A stretch of DNA of 64,000 bases from Blepharisma japonicum (taxonomy: Eukaryota > Ciliophora > Heterotrichea > Heterotrichida > Blepharismidae): NCBI GenBank assembly GCA_949751835.1, contig CATKHK010000012.1:434001-498000 (forward strand), given 5' to 3'. Within the stretch, counting starts at the first letter, position 1. The number at the start of each line of letters is the position of its first letter. Below the pieces are notes generated by a model, which saw only the letters and a list, made by a program, of their open reading frames with translations, searched no databases and was not told the origin of the DNA. The translations under genes were made by a program, and so were the position numbers. Below are positions 9,983-20,960 of the stretch, in pieces.

Positions 9983-12277
9983 ATGTGGCAGCCTCATGTG
10001 CCTACTTTGCAAGGAATTACTAAAGCCCTTTTAGACGCATCCAAAAACAAACGACGAAAATCAAACCAAAACTTTTGGGTCTGCTTAGATAAGTATAAAG
10101 ATGATCCCTGCTTGCCATGCTATTTAATGTTTATGTCAAGAAACATATCTTTACAGTCCACACTTAGAAATCTCATAAATGAGTATATAATATCAAGCTT
10201 AAAAACAAAAAGAGAGATTTCAACAGAATGCATAATATTTATGCAACAAAATATCGTAATGTATTTAGATGATCCCGAGGTATCATTATATATGATAGAA
10301 TTAGCGAATATTTTATATAACACTCAAGACAGCTGCCCACAAATAATTGAGCTGCTTAGTAACCGCTTTGATTCGAATGCTGCTATTAGAGCTTTAACTT
10401 TAATTTTAAATAAAGCAAGCTCAAAGAAGGTAGAGTTAAATACCAGCACCGAGACCTTAAGAAATATTTCTCAAAAATTGATATCCCTAGCAAAAAGAGA
10501 ACAGATAAATGCAATTTATTGCATGAACAATTTAATTTCACTAAATTTGCAAATTGTTGATTCTTATATAAATGCTTATTTAGATGGCCTATTGAAATTA
10601 AATAACTCTGAGCTAGACCAAACTTTAGAAGCAATTGCAAGTGGATTTTTAACTATTGGAGCAGGACATAAAAATTTAATTTCAGCCAGAATTCAAGACT
10701 GTTCTAAATTAATGATAAAAGGCTTAAGAAGGAAGCTAAAAATATGCTGTGAGTTTTGGAAATTCTGTATTATTGCCAAAATCCCTATTTATCCTTCTCT
10801 TTTAAATCTCTTAGAAGCTTCTATAAACAACTTGATTATAGACAATTCTGAGAGTTCTGAAATTATAAGAAATTGCAGTATTGAGCTTCTTGAATTATTA
10901 GCACCTCATTTTAAAGAGCCTTGCTTTACTGCACTACAAGAATTTATTGACAGCAAAATCCACAATGAAAACTGAATAAGAGCAGAAGCAGCCATAAAAG
11001 CTTTAGCATGTTTATCTAACTCTGGAAATGAAATTCATAATTATGTAAGAAATAATATATCATTTATCATGAGATTTTTGCAGCACGATAAAAAGCAATT
11101 GATTAGTACAGTTATTTCTATGATATCTGTATATCCAAATGAAATTATTCAAAGTGTACAATTTAAGAATTATATTAGAAAGCTTCTTGAATTTATTAAT
11201 GGAAGTGATAAAGAAATAGGGATTATAGCTTGTTCTGCATTATTGGAAATAATAAAAAATAAACCTGAGGAAATAAATGAGTTTTCGAGGGATTGTGTAA
11301 ATAGGCTCTTAGCACCGCTTGAAGAATGAGACAAAAATGATCTTGATAAAATACTAGAGCCTTTGTATGGATTAGTTATTAGATATAATGAGCTGTTGGA
11401 TAACAGTGATAGTAGACTTTCTATTTTTACTGCTTTATTTGAGTCTCTAAGAGGTGTCCAAGATGATAATCCAGCTTTAGCCATCGCTTTTAATTTGATG
11501 ATATCAATAATAAAAGCTTCATCAGAAGGCTTGAGAAAATACTTAAAGAGCGTTTTGATAAAAGCCCAGAGAGTTATTGAAGTATCAGTTTCCAGAAGGA
11601 ATCCTGAACTTTTCAACACTTGCTTATATTTAATCATAGAAATTCTGAAATCACAGGTCTTAAAGCCAAATAGCTACTCCCTTACTCCTACATTAGAATT
11701 TTGCTTGAATTCCAGAGATAATATTGTGCTTGAAAGTTGCTTAAAATTTATGATAAACTTGCTTGGGTTTACTAATGAATTTGACACAGTATCATCTAAA
11801 TTTATTCACAAATTATTGGAATTGCTTGATGTAAGAAGAAATCCTTTAAAAACTATAGCTATAGCCTCTGAAGCATTAGGGCATTTTTCTATTAAATATC
11901 CTAAGGAAACAAGCAAGCTAGTGCCAGAAATTGCTGAAAGAATGATACTAGCAGCTAGATTAAATAACTGCAGCCAAAACTTAAGAAACTCAATTTATTT
12001 GTCGATTGGAATGCTTGGGATGTCGAATCCGAATGCTTTGTCTACTATTTTAAGTGAAATTGCAAAGAGTTGAATTGATGCAGTGAGAGCTTTTCCAAAT
12101 GATTCTGCTAAAATAAACAGTTTTAGAGGGATTTATGAAAGCATATCTTTATTAAAGCACCAAAAGAATTACGATTTATTAATTGAAGCTTACAAAGAAA
12201 TCCAAAATCCTCCCCCAGATCTCCAAAATAAGATGAGTAGGATTGCGTCTGGAACTATAAATCACAATAAAAAATAA
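9983..12277 (+). CDS. Transportin-like importin-beta (karyopherin beta-2)
   Basis: The protein has 764 residues and is all alpha-helical HEAT-like repeats. The N-terminus, MWQPHVPTLQGITKALLDASK, matches the start of transportin (W-P-x5-L-x2-I-x2-L-L), and PCYLMFMSRNISLQSTLRNLINEYI matches its second helix pair. The last repeats contain SWIDAVRAFPNDSAKINSFRGIYE and end with QNPPPDLQNKMSRI, which also follow transportin. Transportins import PY-NLS cargo such as hnRNPs through the nuclear pore under RanGTP control. It is shorter than the usual 850-900 residues and I do not see the long acidic loop. Three UGA codons (10973, 11327, 12071) are Trp. The start is preceded by T rather than the A-rich context seen elsewhere. 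Confidence 0.85.
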
Positions 12278-12478
12278 TCGTTTTTAAATAAAATGCATTA
12301 ATTTAAGCTAAATTTTTTATTATTTTTTAATGTGAGCATCTATGATATACAACATTGCATAATCTTTTGTTGATAGCGTAGATTTCTTCTTATGAACGCT
12401 AATTATTATTTAATCTTAATAGAATCATCGTAGTAGTCAAGAATAACCCTATCATAATGTTAATTACATTTTTGGAAT

Positions 12479-13576
12479 ATGGATATCCTTAAGAACTCTC
12501 TTGCATATGTCCTAGACTTCATATCAATGAAAAGAAGCAGACCAAACAGTAACGATAAGCTAATCAACCTAAAAAGGAAAAAAGTTGACATTGATTCTTA
12601 CCTGAGGAAAAATTCAGAAATTTGCCCTTATACACAAGATGCATCTAATGAAGATTCTCAGCCCAGTCACTGGGTATCAAATATTCAAGATCCTCATGAG
12701 CTTTACAGGTCTGTCGTTACAAAAGAAGAAGAAAACTCTCCTCTCCAATTAAAAGAAAAAGTAAAAACAATGAAGAGTGTGGCCAATATTATCGTTGACC
12801 ACTTAGTTGAGCATTCTAAAAGCGCAAGCTCAGAAAAATTATCAAATAAAACTCTCACCAGTACAGAAGATTCAGATTCCAGCCATGAAATTAAAAATTC
12901 GAAGCATGCCTTAACTTTTGAAGAAATGATAGAAGTGGAAAGGATTTTTAATTCCTTTAAAAGCAGAGAAATTTTCAGCCAAAATCACTTACAAGTTGTG
13001 ACATATAGCGATGTAAAGACCTTGAAACCTCAATCCTATGTGAATGAAAAAGTTGTTGATTTTTATGTAGGTTTAATTGATACTCCAGACTCAATGGTTA
13101 TTTTTGATCACAAAATGTTTTCGATCTTAGAAGATATGGAAATGAGGAATGAATGGGACTCTGATAGGCTAATTGCGCATTTAAAACGAACAATTGGGGA
13201 CAATATATATGCTGATCAGCTTATTTTTCCAGTTTTGCTTAAAAATAATCATTGGGTGGCAGCCATGATAAACAATGATTATAAAAGTATTGATTATTTT
13301 GATAGTATGGGAGATGCGAATTTTGATTATGTATGCTCTATTATAGAGAAATTTGTGTGTATTATTCAGAATGGAGAAAATGAGCCGTATGATTGGAATG
13401 AAATGAAAGTCCCAGAACAAACTTTTCCTTATGATTCTGGGGTTTTTATGCTGAAAACACTTACTTGTTTAGCTAAAAAAAGAGATCTAGATTTTCGCCA
13501 GAATCAAATGAGATTTTTAAGAAAAATGATGGTATTAGAAATCAAAAACTGCCAGTTATTTAATAGCAAATACTAA
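12479..13576 (+). CDS. Ulp1/SENP-fold (C48) protein with catalytic Cys replaced by Ser
   Basis: The protein has 365 residues. The first 150 are charged and Ser-rich with a basic stretch (MKRSRPNSNDKLINLKRKK) that could act as a nuclear signal. The C-terminal 215 residues form a Ulp1-type SUMO-protease domain: FEEMIEVERIFNSF, the YVNEKVVDFYVGLI segment, NNHWVAAMIN (His258), SIDYFDSMGD (Asp275), and PEQTFPYDSGVFML. In active enzymes the last motif is Q-x5-C-G-x-F. Here Gln314 is present, but the nucleophile position is Ser320 (codon TCT, 13436-13438). It may be a SUMO-binding pseudoprotease, or an unusual serine variant. There is no intron. The partner substrate would be SUMO conjugates if binding is kept. 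Confidence 0.88.
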   Translation: MDILKNSLAYVLDFISMKRSRPNSNDKLINLKRKKVDIDSYLRKNSEICPYTQDASNEDSQPSHWVSNIQDPHELYRSVVTKEEENSPLQLKEKVKTMKSVANIIVDHLVEHSKSASSEKLSNKTLTSTEDSDSSHEIKNSKHALTFEEMIEVERIFNSFKSREIFSQNHLQVVTYSDVKTLKPQSYVNEKVVDFYVGLIDTPDSMVIFDHKMFSILEDMEMRNEWDSDRLIAHLKRTIGDNIYADQLIFPVLLKNNHWVAAMINNDYKSIDYFDSMGDANFDYVCSIIEKFVCIIQNGENEPYDWNEMKVPEQTFPYDSGVFMLKTLTCLAKKRDLDFRQNQMRFLRKMMVLEIKNCQLFNSKY

Positions 13577-13670
13577 AATAAATAATTTATAGAATTTTTA
13601 AGAATTATTAAATTTTGATTTAACAAAACATATTGTGAATATCCTAAAAGAAGAAATTAATTGATTTTCT

Positions 13671-14285
13671 CTATAGCTTGTATAGGATTTTTTCAATATC
13701 CGACAATTCAGCATGCCACTTTTTCTCTTCCGCGATTTTTGAGAAACTATAGTTTGCTCTTCGATTTGATTTTGGCAAAGTTGGTGTGTATGGATAATCT
13801 AAAACAATATTTTTTAAATAAGGATTATTCCGATAAGATGATTTTTTTCTGTGTGGTAAAGGGGTTGATGACGAATTTTCATAGCTTAGATCTAATTTTT
13901 TACTTTTTCGTTGGGATGAACTTGTTTCAGTTGTACGATCTGTAGACTGCTGTTGATAAGGATAAAGCAAACGGCAGAGCTCTCAACCTTTATTTAAGCT
14001 TGTTGAAGTAGACCTCTTATTTAATTTTAATTGAGGGATTTTTATATTTCGAGAGAGTTTGGTCTCAGAATTTCTTGCCGATCTCACTTCAGATTTTTTT
14101 GGAGATGATATAAGAGAATATCTTTTTGTATGAGAAAACAGCTTTTTAAAGTGTGTCTCTAGAGCTTCAGTTGTCTTATCACGAATGAAAGGACTTAGTT
14201 CAGAAAATAAAGGTCTGGAAATTTCATTCTCAACGGATTTTTTTTGGACCTTTGAAAATCTGGGTTTAGGCGATTTTATTTTCAT
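13671..14285 (-). CDS. Basic, Ser/Lys-rich protein of unknown function
   Basis: The protein has 204 residues. It starts MKIKSPKPRFSKVQ and is rich in Lys, Ser and Arg, with short repeated-looking SP/TP sites (ISSPKKSEV, YTPTLPKSN) and a C-terminal predicted helix (HAELSDIEKILYKL). One UGA (about 13979) is Trp in NKGWELCRLL; reading it as stop would divide the protein in two. I find no domain. The composition suggests a disordered nuclear or cytoskeletal protein. Its 3' end is convergent with the Ulp1-fold gene, with 94 bp between the stops. Confidence 0.75.
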
Positions 14286-14731
14286 TTATTATGGAACAAA
14301 TTTTAAATTAATGGAAACATCTTATTACTGGTATCATAATAAAATGCTAATAAAAGAGATTTCTTACCTGATGATGATTGTTTAAATTAATGAGTATTTT
14401 AATTTATTAAGATAGATTTGTATAAAAAAATTTTTTGATAAGAATAATTATTGAGATTTATGAGTAGCAGTAGAGTGATTTTCGAAGCCAGTTATGTAAT
14501 CCAAGTGGATATCGAGAAATAAAATTTGATAAATATAGTGTTTTATTTTCAAAAAGTAATTTGCAGCAACTTTAACAGCATTTAAATAATTACTTAAACA
14601 ATTTTTTAGTAATATGAGTACATTTTCTCGACAATTCACACTATTTCTCTTCATAAACAACCTCATCTCCCGTTCTGAAATTTCTTTAAGGCAGCAGATT
14701 TTTATATTAACCAAACTTTTAGATATAAAAT
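14286..14731. promoter_or_regulatory. Divergent intergenic region
   Basis: This 446-bp region lies between divergent genes. The minus strand holds a 72-codon frame from an ATG at 14666 to a TAA at 14448 (MRLFMKRNSVNCREN...THKSQ). Its composition is plausible, but it matches nothing I know and occupies promoter space, so I do not call it a gene. Confidence 0.4.
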
Positions 14732-17700
14732 ATGTATTTAAGGAGACTAAGGAGGTTCACCTCTCTGAGCTACTCTGAAAACCTTTACAACAAGCTTCAC
14801 CTCGAAGAAGGAGTCTTCAGCAAAAACCTCCGATTTTTGAAGTTCTGCGACAACATGACAAAGCTTGCCAAAAAGCACGAAGAAGACGAAAAAGTCGATC
14901 TCATCAGGAGGCATAATCTTAAGATGGCAGCTCTAACTTCAAGAGAGCCTGTAAGGGATATCCTCAACCACTACATGAACCATAGAAAAGATTACTCCGC
15001 TGATCTTCTCACAGAAGCCATTGAATGGCTAGGAAAAGTTGGAGTGGAAACTAGGTGGATATTTCCTAAGGATGATATGAGTGTCCAAGAAGCTTACGGG
15101 TCATTTCAATTCAAGACAATTCTCACAGACTTAGACTTGGCTCTGAATAGGCTAGAATACATGTCACCTTTACACTTAGCTAGATGTGCCAAAGGGCTGG
15201 CTCAATTTGGGTATAAAGACTCAAATATTTATAAAAAGCTTATAGAAACCTTCAAAATCAGCGACGACCAAAATGTCCCTGCAAGGACAGTTTATAAAGA
15301 TCACATTTATAGTGGTTTTATGAAAAACCAAGAATTCCAAGAACACATAGCAACTTTATTGGAATGGAAAGCACCTGAAAAAATTCCAACTGGAGGAAAG
15401 CTTGAAAACAACTTGGCAGGACTTGTAGACGAAGTAGAAACTTTAAAACTAATGCAAAAAGATATGGCGTCTGCTGTTTTAAACGTCTCTGCTCACTATT
15501 TCTCACTGGTTGATTTACAAAGAAATCATCCTGATCTTAAAGAAGACCCAGAGCTTGCTCTTGAACTTTTTGAGCTGCAGGAATCTCTCGTAAAAGCAAG
15601 ACTGCTTGACCCAAATGACCTTGACGACGACTCCAATTTCATCAATATGGACAAAATGATGAAAAGAGCTGCAGGCACCTTTTCCCGCCTCATGAAGGTC
15701 TATTACCCCCACTTGGCATCTCCTATTGTCGACTCCTTATTTGAAGCCAGTACCAAATACCACCAATTTGTAGCTCCAAATATTGAAGCCCCAGTTATTC
15801 CTAACCCAAATGAGCTAACAGCTTCTGTTATAGGCAAACTTTTCCAAGGACTTGCAGAAGCTATGTACTCTGAAAGAAGTGACCCAACCAATGAGTATCC
15901 TTTTGCCACCTGGGGAGAATTGGTAGAAGTAGACAGAGACCCAAAAGGACAGCACGACTTATTAATTGACAAAACCTGCACCAATGTGTGGTGGATGAGC
16001 AAACAAGCAGCCAAAGACCTTGTACCAAGAATGAAAGAGGTAGCTCATAAGACTAATTGTGATGGAGCTTGTGACGCTTTTTATGGACTAGGATTAATCA
16101 ATGCTCTTGACCCTGAACTTATTGATATATTAGCTAAAAGAGTACAAGTAGATTCTGATAAAGTATCAGCTGTAACTCTTGCAAATGGAATTTATGGGCT
16201 TGGACTTGTAGGGAGAGGGGCTGATGCTGCGAATTATTTAATTTCTGTACTGCTTAAGCATAAAGATTTTGATATTCTGTCATTTGGAGAACTTCTGGGA
16301 GTTGCTTGGACTCAATGCGTGCTTAACTGCACAAATAATGCAGCTTTTAATGAAATTTTGAAAAATTTCAACAGATTTGAACCCCAGCATCTTGAATCAC
16401 GGCTAAGCCATATGTTGAGAGAAGTAAAAAACACGCTGGAAATTGAGTATGGATGGAGATTGGAAGAAACTTTTAGAGAGCCTGTAGTCACTGCTTTTAG
16501 AGGAGCAGACCATGTGACTTTTTTTGAACCTGAACATTATCATCCTTATAAGAAAACTGTAAAAGAAGGAGTAAGAAAATATCTAAGTCAAGGACTAACT
16601 GATAAAGAATCAGAAACAATACACAACCTTATTAAAGATGCAAATCCTAACCCACTTTACAAGGTGGACGATATGTTTGCAGTCAACGGTAAAAAAGTCG
16701 CAATATCTTTTGTAGGAGATGACAGAGTTGATGGGAACGAAATATGTGGGCAGGATAAGCTCCGAAAAAGACACCTCGAAAAAGTTGGGTTCACACAATT
16801 GTTAATTCCTTTACATTTATTTGTAAAAACTGATCCTATTGCCCAAAAAATGTCTTTTAATGAAAATGCGGATTTAGCTGGACTGGTACTCAAAACATGT
16901 GGATTAAAAGAAAACTTCTTAGCTCCAGCTACAGAACTTCTTGACAAGCTTATAGAAATCTCTGGGAATGTAGAAACAAGTGACGAAATAAGGCCAGATC
17001 TCGTAAAATTTGTAGAAGACTTTTTAGGAGCTTTTAAGTTGCAAAGAATGTCCCGCTTCAAAACAGAAGTCCATGAGTATAAAGAAGCATTAGAAGAAAT
17101 CAAAATTCAGCTTTTCAAAACAAATGAAAGATATTGGCTGCTAACTGATGGAAGCAGAGACATCGTTGACCGACTTGTAAAAGAAACCACAAATGCCGCA
17201 AATTTCAATTTATTAATAAAAGACATCAACGAAAAAATTCCTAAAAGAGAAGAAAAAAAAACCCATTCGTGGGTTGGGATAAGACAAGGAGTAGAATTGC
17301 CTACAAATAAAGTTATGACAGACATTTCTGATGAGCTTATAAATCAAGGGTTTTTGTGGCTTAGCAATTATTATCATTATGATGACTGGGAAGAAATTCT
17401 TAGAGAAAATTTTGTGCTTAATTTGGAAAATTATATGAAAGAAGACCCTCTGAGCTTGCTTACTTTCTTTGGAGGGAGAAGGCAAGCTTATGGAATTTTA
17501 CCATACCCAAATAAAGTGGGTAGATTTTTCTCAAATAAATTGACTGAAGAGGGAGCCTTGATTGCAAATCTTCAAAATTTGAAATATGGCATTAAAAGGA
17601 ATCTTGATGACAAACAAATTGTTGAAAAAATTTTGGGCATGGAATTCATTTCTGCCTTAATTGAAGATCATTTATCAGAAAATAAGGATGAGCAAGAAAA

Positions 17701-19261
17701 TCATCCCTCATTTTTGCCTAGAAATCCAAGCTGCTTTATTAAATTCATTGAAGAACAGCAGAATATCAAAAGGAAGACTGACCACTTTGTCAATTACTTC
17801 AAAAATTACCATCTTAAAAATGCTTTTAATGAAGAAGCATTCCCACAGCTGCAAAAGTCATTAGAACTTATAAATGACAATCAAGAAATATCATGGATGG
17901 AAAAACACACCATGAAAAATAATTTGATTTCTAAGTATATGAACACAAGATATGCGTTAGAGAAGAAAACTTTTGACAAAGATATTTTCTATCATGAAAC
18001 ATATAAACACAGAATAGGTAGAAAAACTGATCAAGATTCTTTGACAATTGAAGAGTTCAGTATTAGGGATGACCCAGATTATTTGAAATTCACTAGCGAT
18101 GAAGAATATATGAACTTTAAGACTTTTCAAGCTGAAACAAATTTAATAAAGATGAGACTGATTTACAAAATCCACAATGGTCAAGAGCTTAGTGAAATTG
18201 AAAACAATTATTTAAAGAAATGAAAAGAAGCCTTAAAGGAGGCAAAAATAAGTGATGCCGGTTCTGTGCTTGTGCGAAAATATTGCACTTCTTTTACCAT
18301 AAATGATATGCATGAAGATGATGCTATCTTTTGTATGTCTTTCAGAGGTGTCGATTTTAAAAAATCGCTCGGAAACTTTTCCCTAAATGAGCTGATTTTC
18401 GAACTCAGCCACTTTTTTGACGACGAAATTATAAGGAGGATCGAGTACAATATAATAGAAAATTACCGTCTCGGGCAATGGGGAATCACTACAGATACAA
18501 GTGGCATTTCAAGGCTGAGACCTCTATGGAGGAATAAATCAATTTGGCTGGCTAACTTAGAACTCGAAGAAACCTTATGGAGCAAAGCAGGAGAGCTTAA
18601 TGAAGAAGAAATCGGTCACTTCCTTAATATTTATGGTCACATGAGAGAAAAAGCATTTAACGACCGCCAAATCTGGAAAATTGAAAAACAAAGCATCCTT
18701 GACTGGCTCAAAGCTTATAATGGTGTGGAAGGAAGACTTAAATACTTAAAAGAATGGTACATCAGAAAAACAATGGAAAGAGAATCAAATGAAAACATCC
18801 CTCGTGGAAAGTTTTACAAGCCAGACACCCAACTTGCTGAAGACTACCATAGAGCCAAGCTCGAAAGTGCCAAAAAATTGGTAAAAGAAAAAATCGGGGA
18901 TGAATGGGAAAATTTGCAGGAAGAGCACTTCCGAATGATAATCAGAACATGCAAAGAAAAAATTGTTACTAGTGATGTCATAGAAGAAGATATAGAAATG
19001 ATTAATGCCATTTTACTGCATGAGAATCTTAATGATATAGACAGAGAAGAAATTGAGACACTTAAAAGGCTTTATAAGTTTGACGAAAAGGAAGCAAATG
19101 AGCCAGCTGAGCATTTATTTGTGAAGCCTGTGCCTGTTAGGAATGTTTCGTATAAAAATGATTTGGAAAGAACTCTAAATCCAAATGAGTATTGGAAGAA
19201 TAGGATAGAGCAAGCTTCAGGGAATTTCATAGTCAATTTGATTAATAAGTTAAGAGATTAG
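14732..19261 (+). CDS. Very large RAP-like domain protein, probably mitochondrial
   Basis: The protein has 1509 residues in one uninterrupted frame, with one UGA (18221-18223) as Trp. The N-terminus MYLRRLRRFTSLSYSENLYNK is rich in Arg and Ser and lacks acid, as in a mitochondrial presequence. Residues about 130-560 are helical and repeat-like (LHLARCAKGLAQFGYKDSN, TLANGIYGLGLVGRGADAAN), similar to the helical pairs found ahead of RAP domains. Residues about 648-692 read VNGKKVAISFVGDDRVDG...KLRKRHLEKVGFTQLLIPLH, the RAP pattern (R-H-L-x3-G-x5-I-P). RAP proteins bind organelle RNA and act in rRNA or mRNA processing. The last 800 residues are charged and helical without recognised domains, so a large mitoribosome-associated protein is also possible. 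Confidence 0.85.
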
Positions 19262-19287
19262 ATTAGAAACATAGCAATTAGTTTAAA

Positions 19288-20511
19288 TTATGGATTCATT
19301 GGCATTTCTTTGTGTACGTAAGCTACATGCTGCCTTTGGGTTACAAAACGCCGGACACGCCTTCTTAATTTATTATCGTTGGCTTCTTGCTTTATATCTT
19401 TTATAAGATCTAGGTCTTCTTTTGTGAGGTCTTTCTTTTCGGAATAGTTAATTTGGCTTATTCGCTTTTGGACTGTGTATTTAGAGGTGCTTGAGACGTC
19501 TGGCTCTGCTTTATTTTTGGGTTTTTCCTCATCTTTCTTTTCAGGGAGGCTTTTGTGTCTTATGTTTTCACTTGTAAAGCATTGCCTTGGCATCATTCTT
19601 CCTCATTCGCTAAAAATATATTGGTTTAACGGAGACATCGAGCTGATTTTTTCAATTTGTTTTTGCTCTTTTAATTTTGCCCTTAAATCAGGCTCTGTAA
19701 TTTTTTCTGCTGTATTATGCTTTATTTGGTTTTTTCTGTGTAAATACGATTTTAAATCAGTCATTATGGTCTGCTCTGGGGATACTTCATTTATATTGAT
19801 CATTGATTTTCGCTTTTCTCTTGTCCGATGAGGGCCATCTTTAATTTCTGCTCCAAAATTCTCCCCAAAAACCCTTCGATTCAAAGATACCAATTTAGCA
19901 GTTTCAAAATCAGACAAATCCTGCGCAGTCACAAATACTTGCTCACTTTTTTGGTTATGAAGTCCATCAGGACTTGGCAGCCTTGTAGAGCTTCCACTTC
20001 TTTTAGGTGAGGTTAATAATGATTTTACCTTTCTATGCTTTAATGTAAGTGTGCTGTCTTGGTTCAGCTGTTTAGCGCTTTCTTGGATTTTATTTTTCTT
20101 TTCGCTGAATATTTCATCTTGTAAAAATGAATTAAATTTACCAGAGAAAACGTGCGCCTTCATAAATTTAAGGTGCTTTTTGTGAGACTTTACTGCAGTA
20201 GCAGCTGATTTTCAGGCTCCAATTAATTCGTCTTGCATTAGTACACAGTCGTTGATGATATTTGTAATTTTTCTGTCTTGATCTCTTTGTTGTTTTGATA
20301 TTGAGCCTTTTGGGCTTGCAAAGTCATAGGGAATATCGGGTTTGGAAACATTTAGTTTCAGACAGGCTGGAGAGCTTGAAACTCTGTAATGGTACGAGTT
20401 TCGGTTATTATTGTCAGCAAAGACATTATTTTTGGACCCAAAAGGAGATAAAGGAGAATCAGGAGTGCAAGGAGTGCATGGAAGTAATTTGGGTTTACTT
20501 GGAGATGCCAT
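19288..20511 (-). CDS. Ser/Pro-rich protein, member A of a tandem pair
   Basis: The protein has 407 residues with two UGA-coded Trp (near 20212 and 19601). It shares blocks in the same order with the next gene: DCVLMQDELIGAWKSA, VKSLLTSPKRSGSSTRLP, FVTAQDLSDFETAKLVSLNR, EVSPEQTIMTDLKS and, at the C-terminus, VRRFVTQRQHVAYVHKEMP. Between the blocks the sequence is Ser/Thr-Pro and Lys-rich and probably disordered. I do not recognise the family. Conserved short blocks in a phosphorylatable background would suit a cytoskeletal adaptor. Its stop is only 26 bp from the convergent stop of the RAP-like gene. Confidence 0.8.
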
Positions 20512-20960
20512 TATTATCTATGTATATTATTTGCTCTTCAAAACCATCAGTTACTATTATCTTTTTATTTTTGATCAGATGTAAAGATTTATTGGGTTTT
20601 CAAGGTGTTGATATAAATATAAATTTATAAATAAAATGCAGTACAATGCAGTCCGGTAAAATTCGAGAAAAATTATTTATTTTGGTGGAAAGGGAATTTA
20701 TTAATTTAATAGATGATGATCTAGTCAGATGGTGATTTTAACCAGAATTTGTATTAAATGGATAATTTATGAGAAATGGTTTCAATATAATATTTATTAA
20801 TTATTCAATGCTAAAATACATTGAGCATTAAATTCTTTAACGCTATATCATCAGCTATATTGGGTAATAGTCAAAATCAAATAAAATTACCATAATGCTA
20901 TCTATAAGATTTAAGGTATAATAGATTAGTGAATATAAAAAATTTTAAGTATCCAATTAA
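20512..20960. other. Intergenic region between the tandem paralogues
   Basis: These 449 bp carry the promoter of member A and the 3' flank of member B. The DNA is AT-rich with frequent stops in all frames. I see nothing further. Confidence 0.5.

Noticed and set aside
14448-14666. 72-codon minus-strand frame in the divergent promoter region
   Set aside because: Composition is plausible, but there is no recognisable similarity, and it would fill the only promoter space of two genes. Not called.
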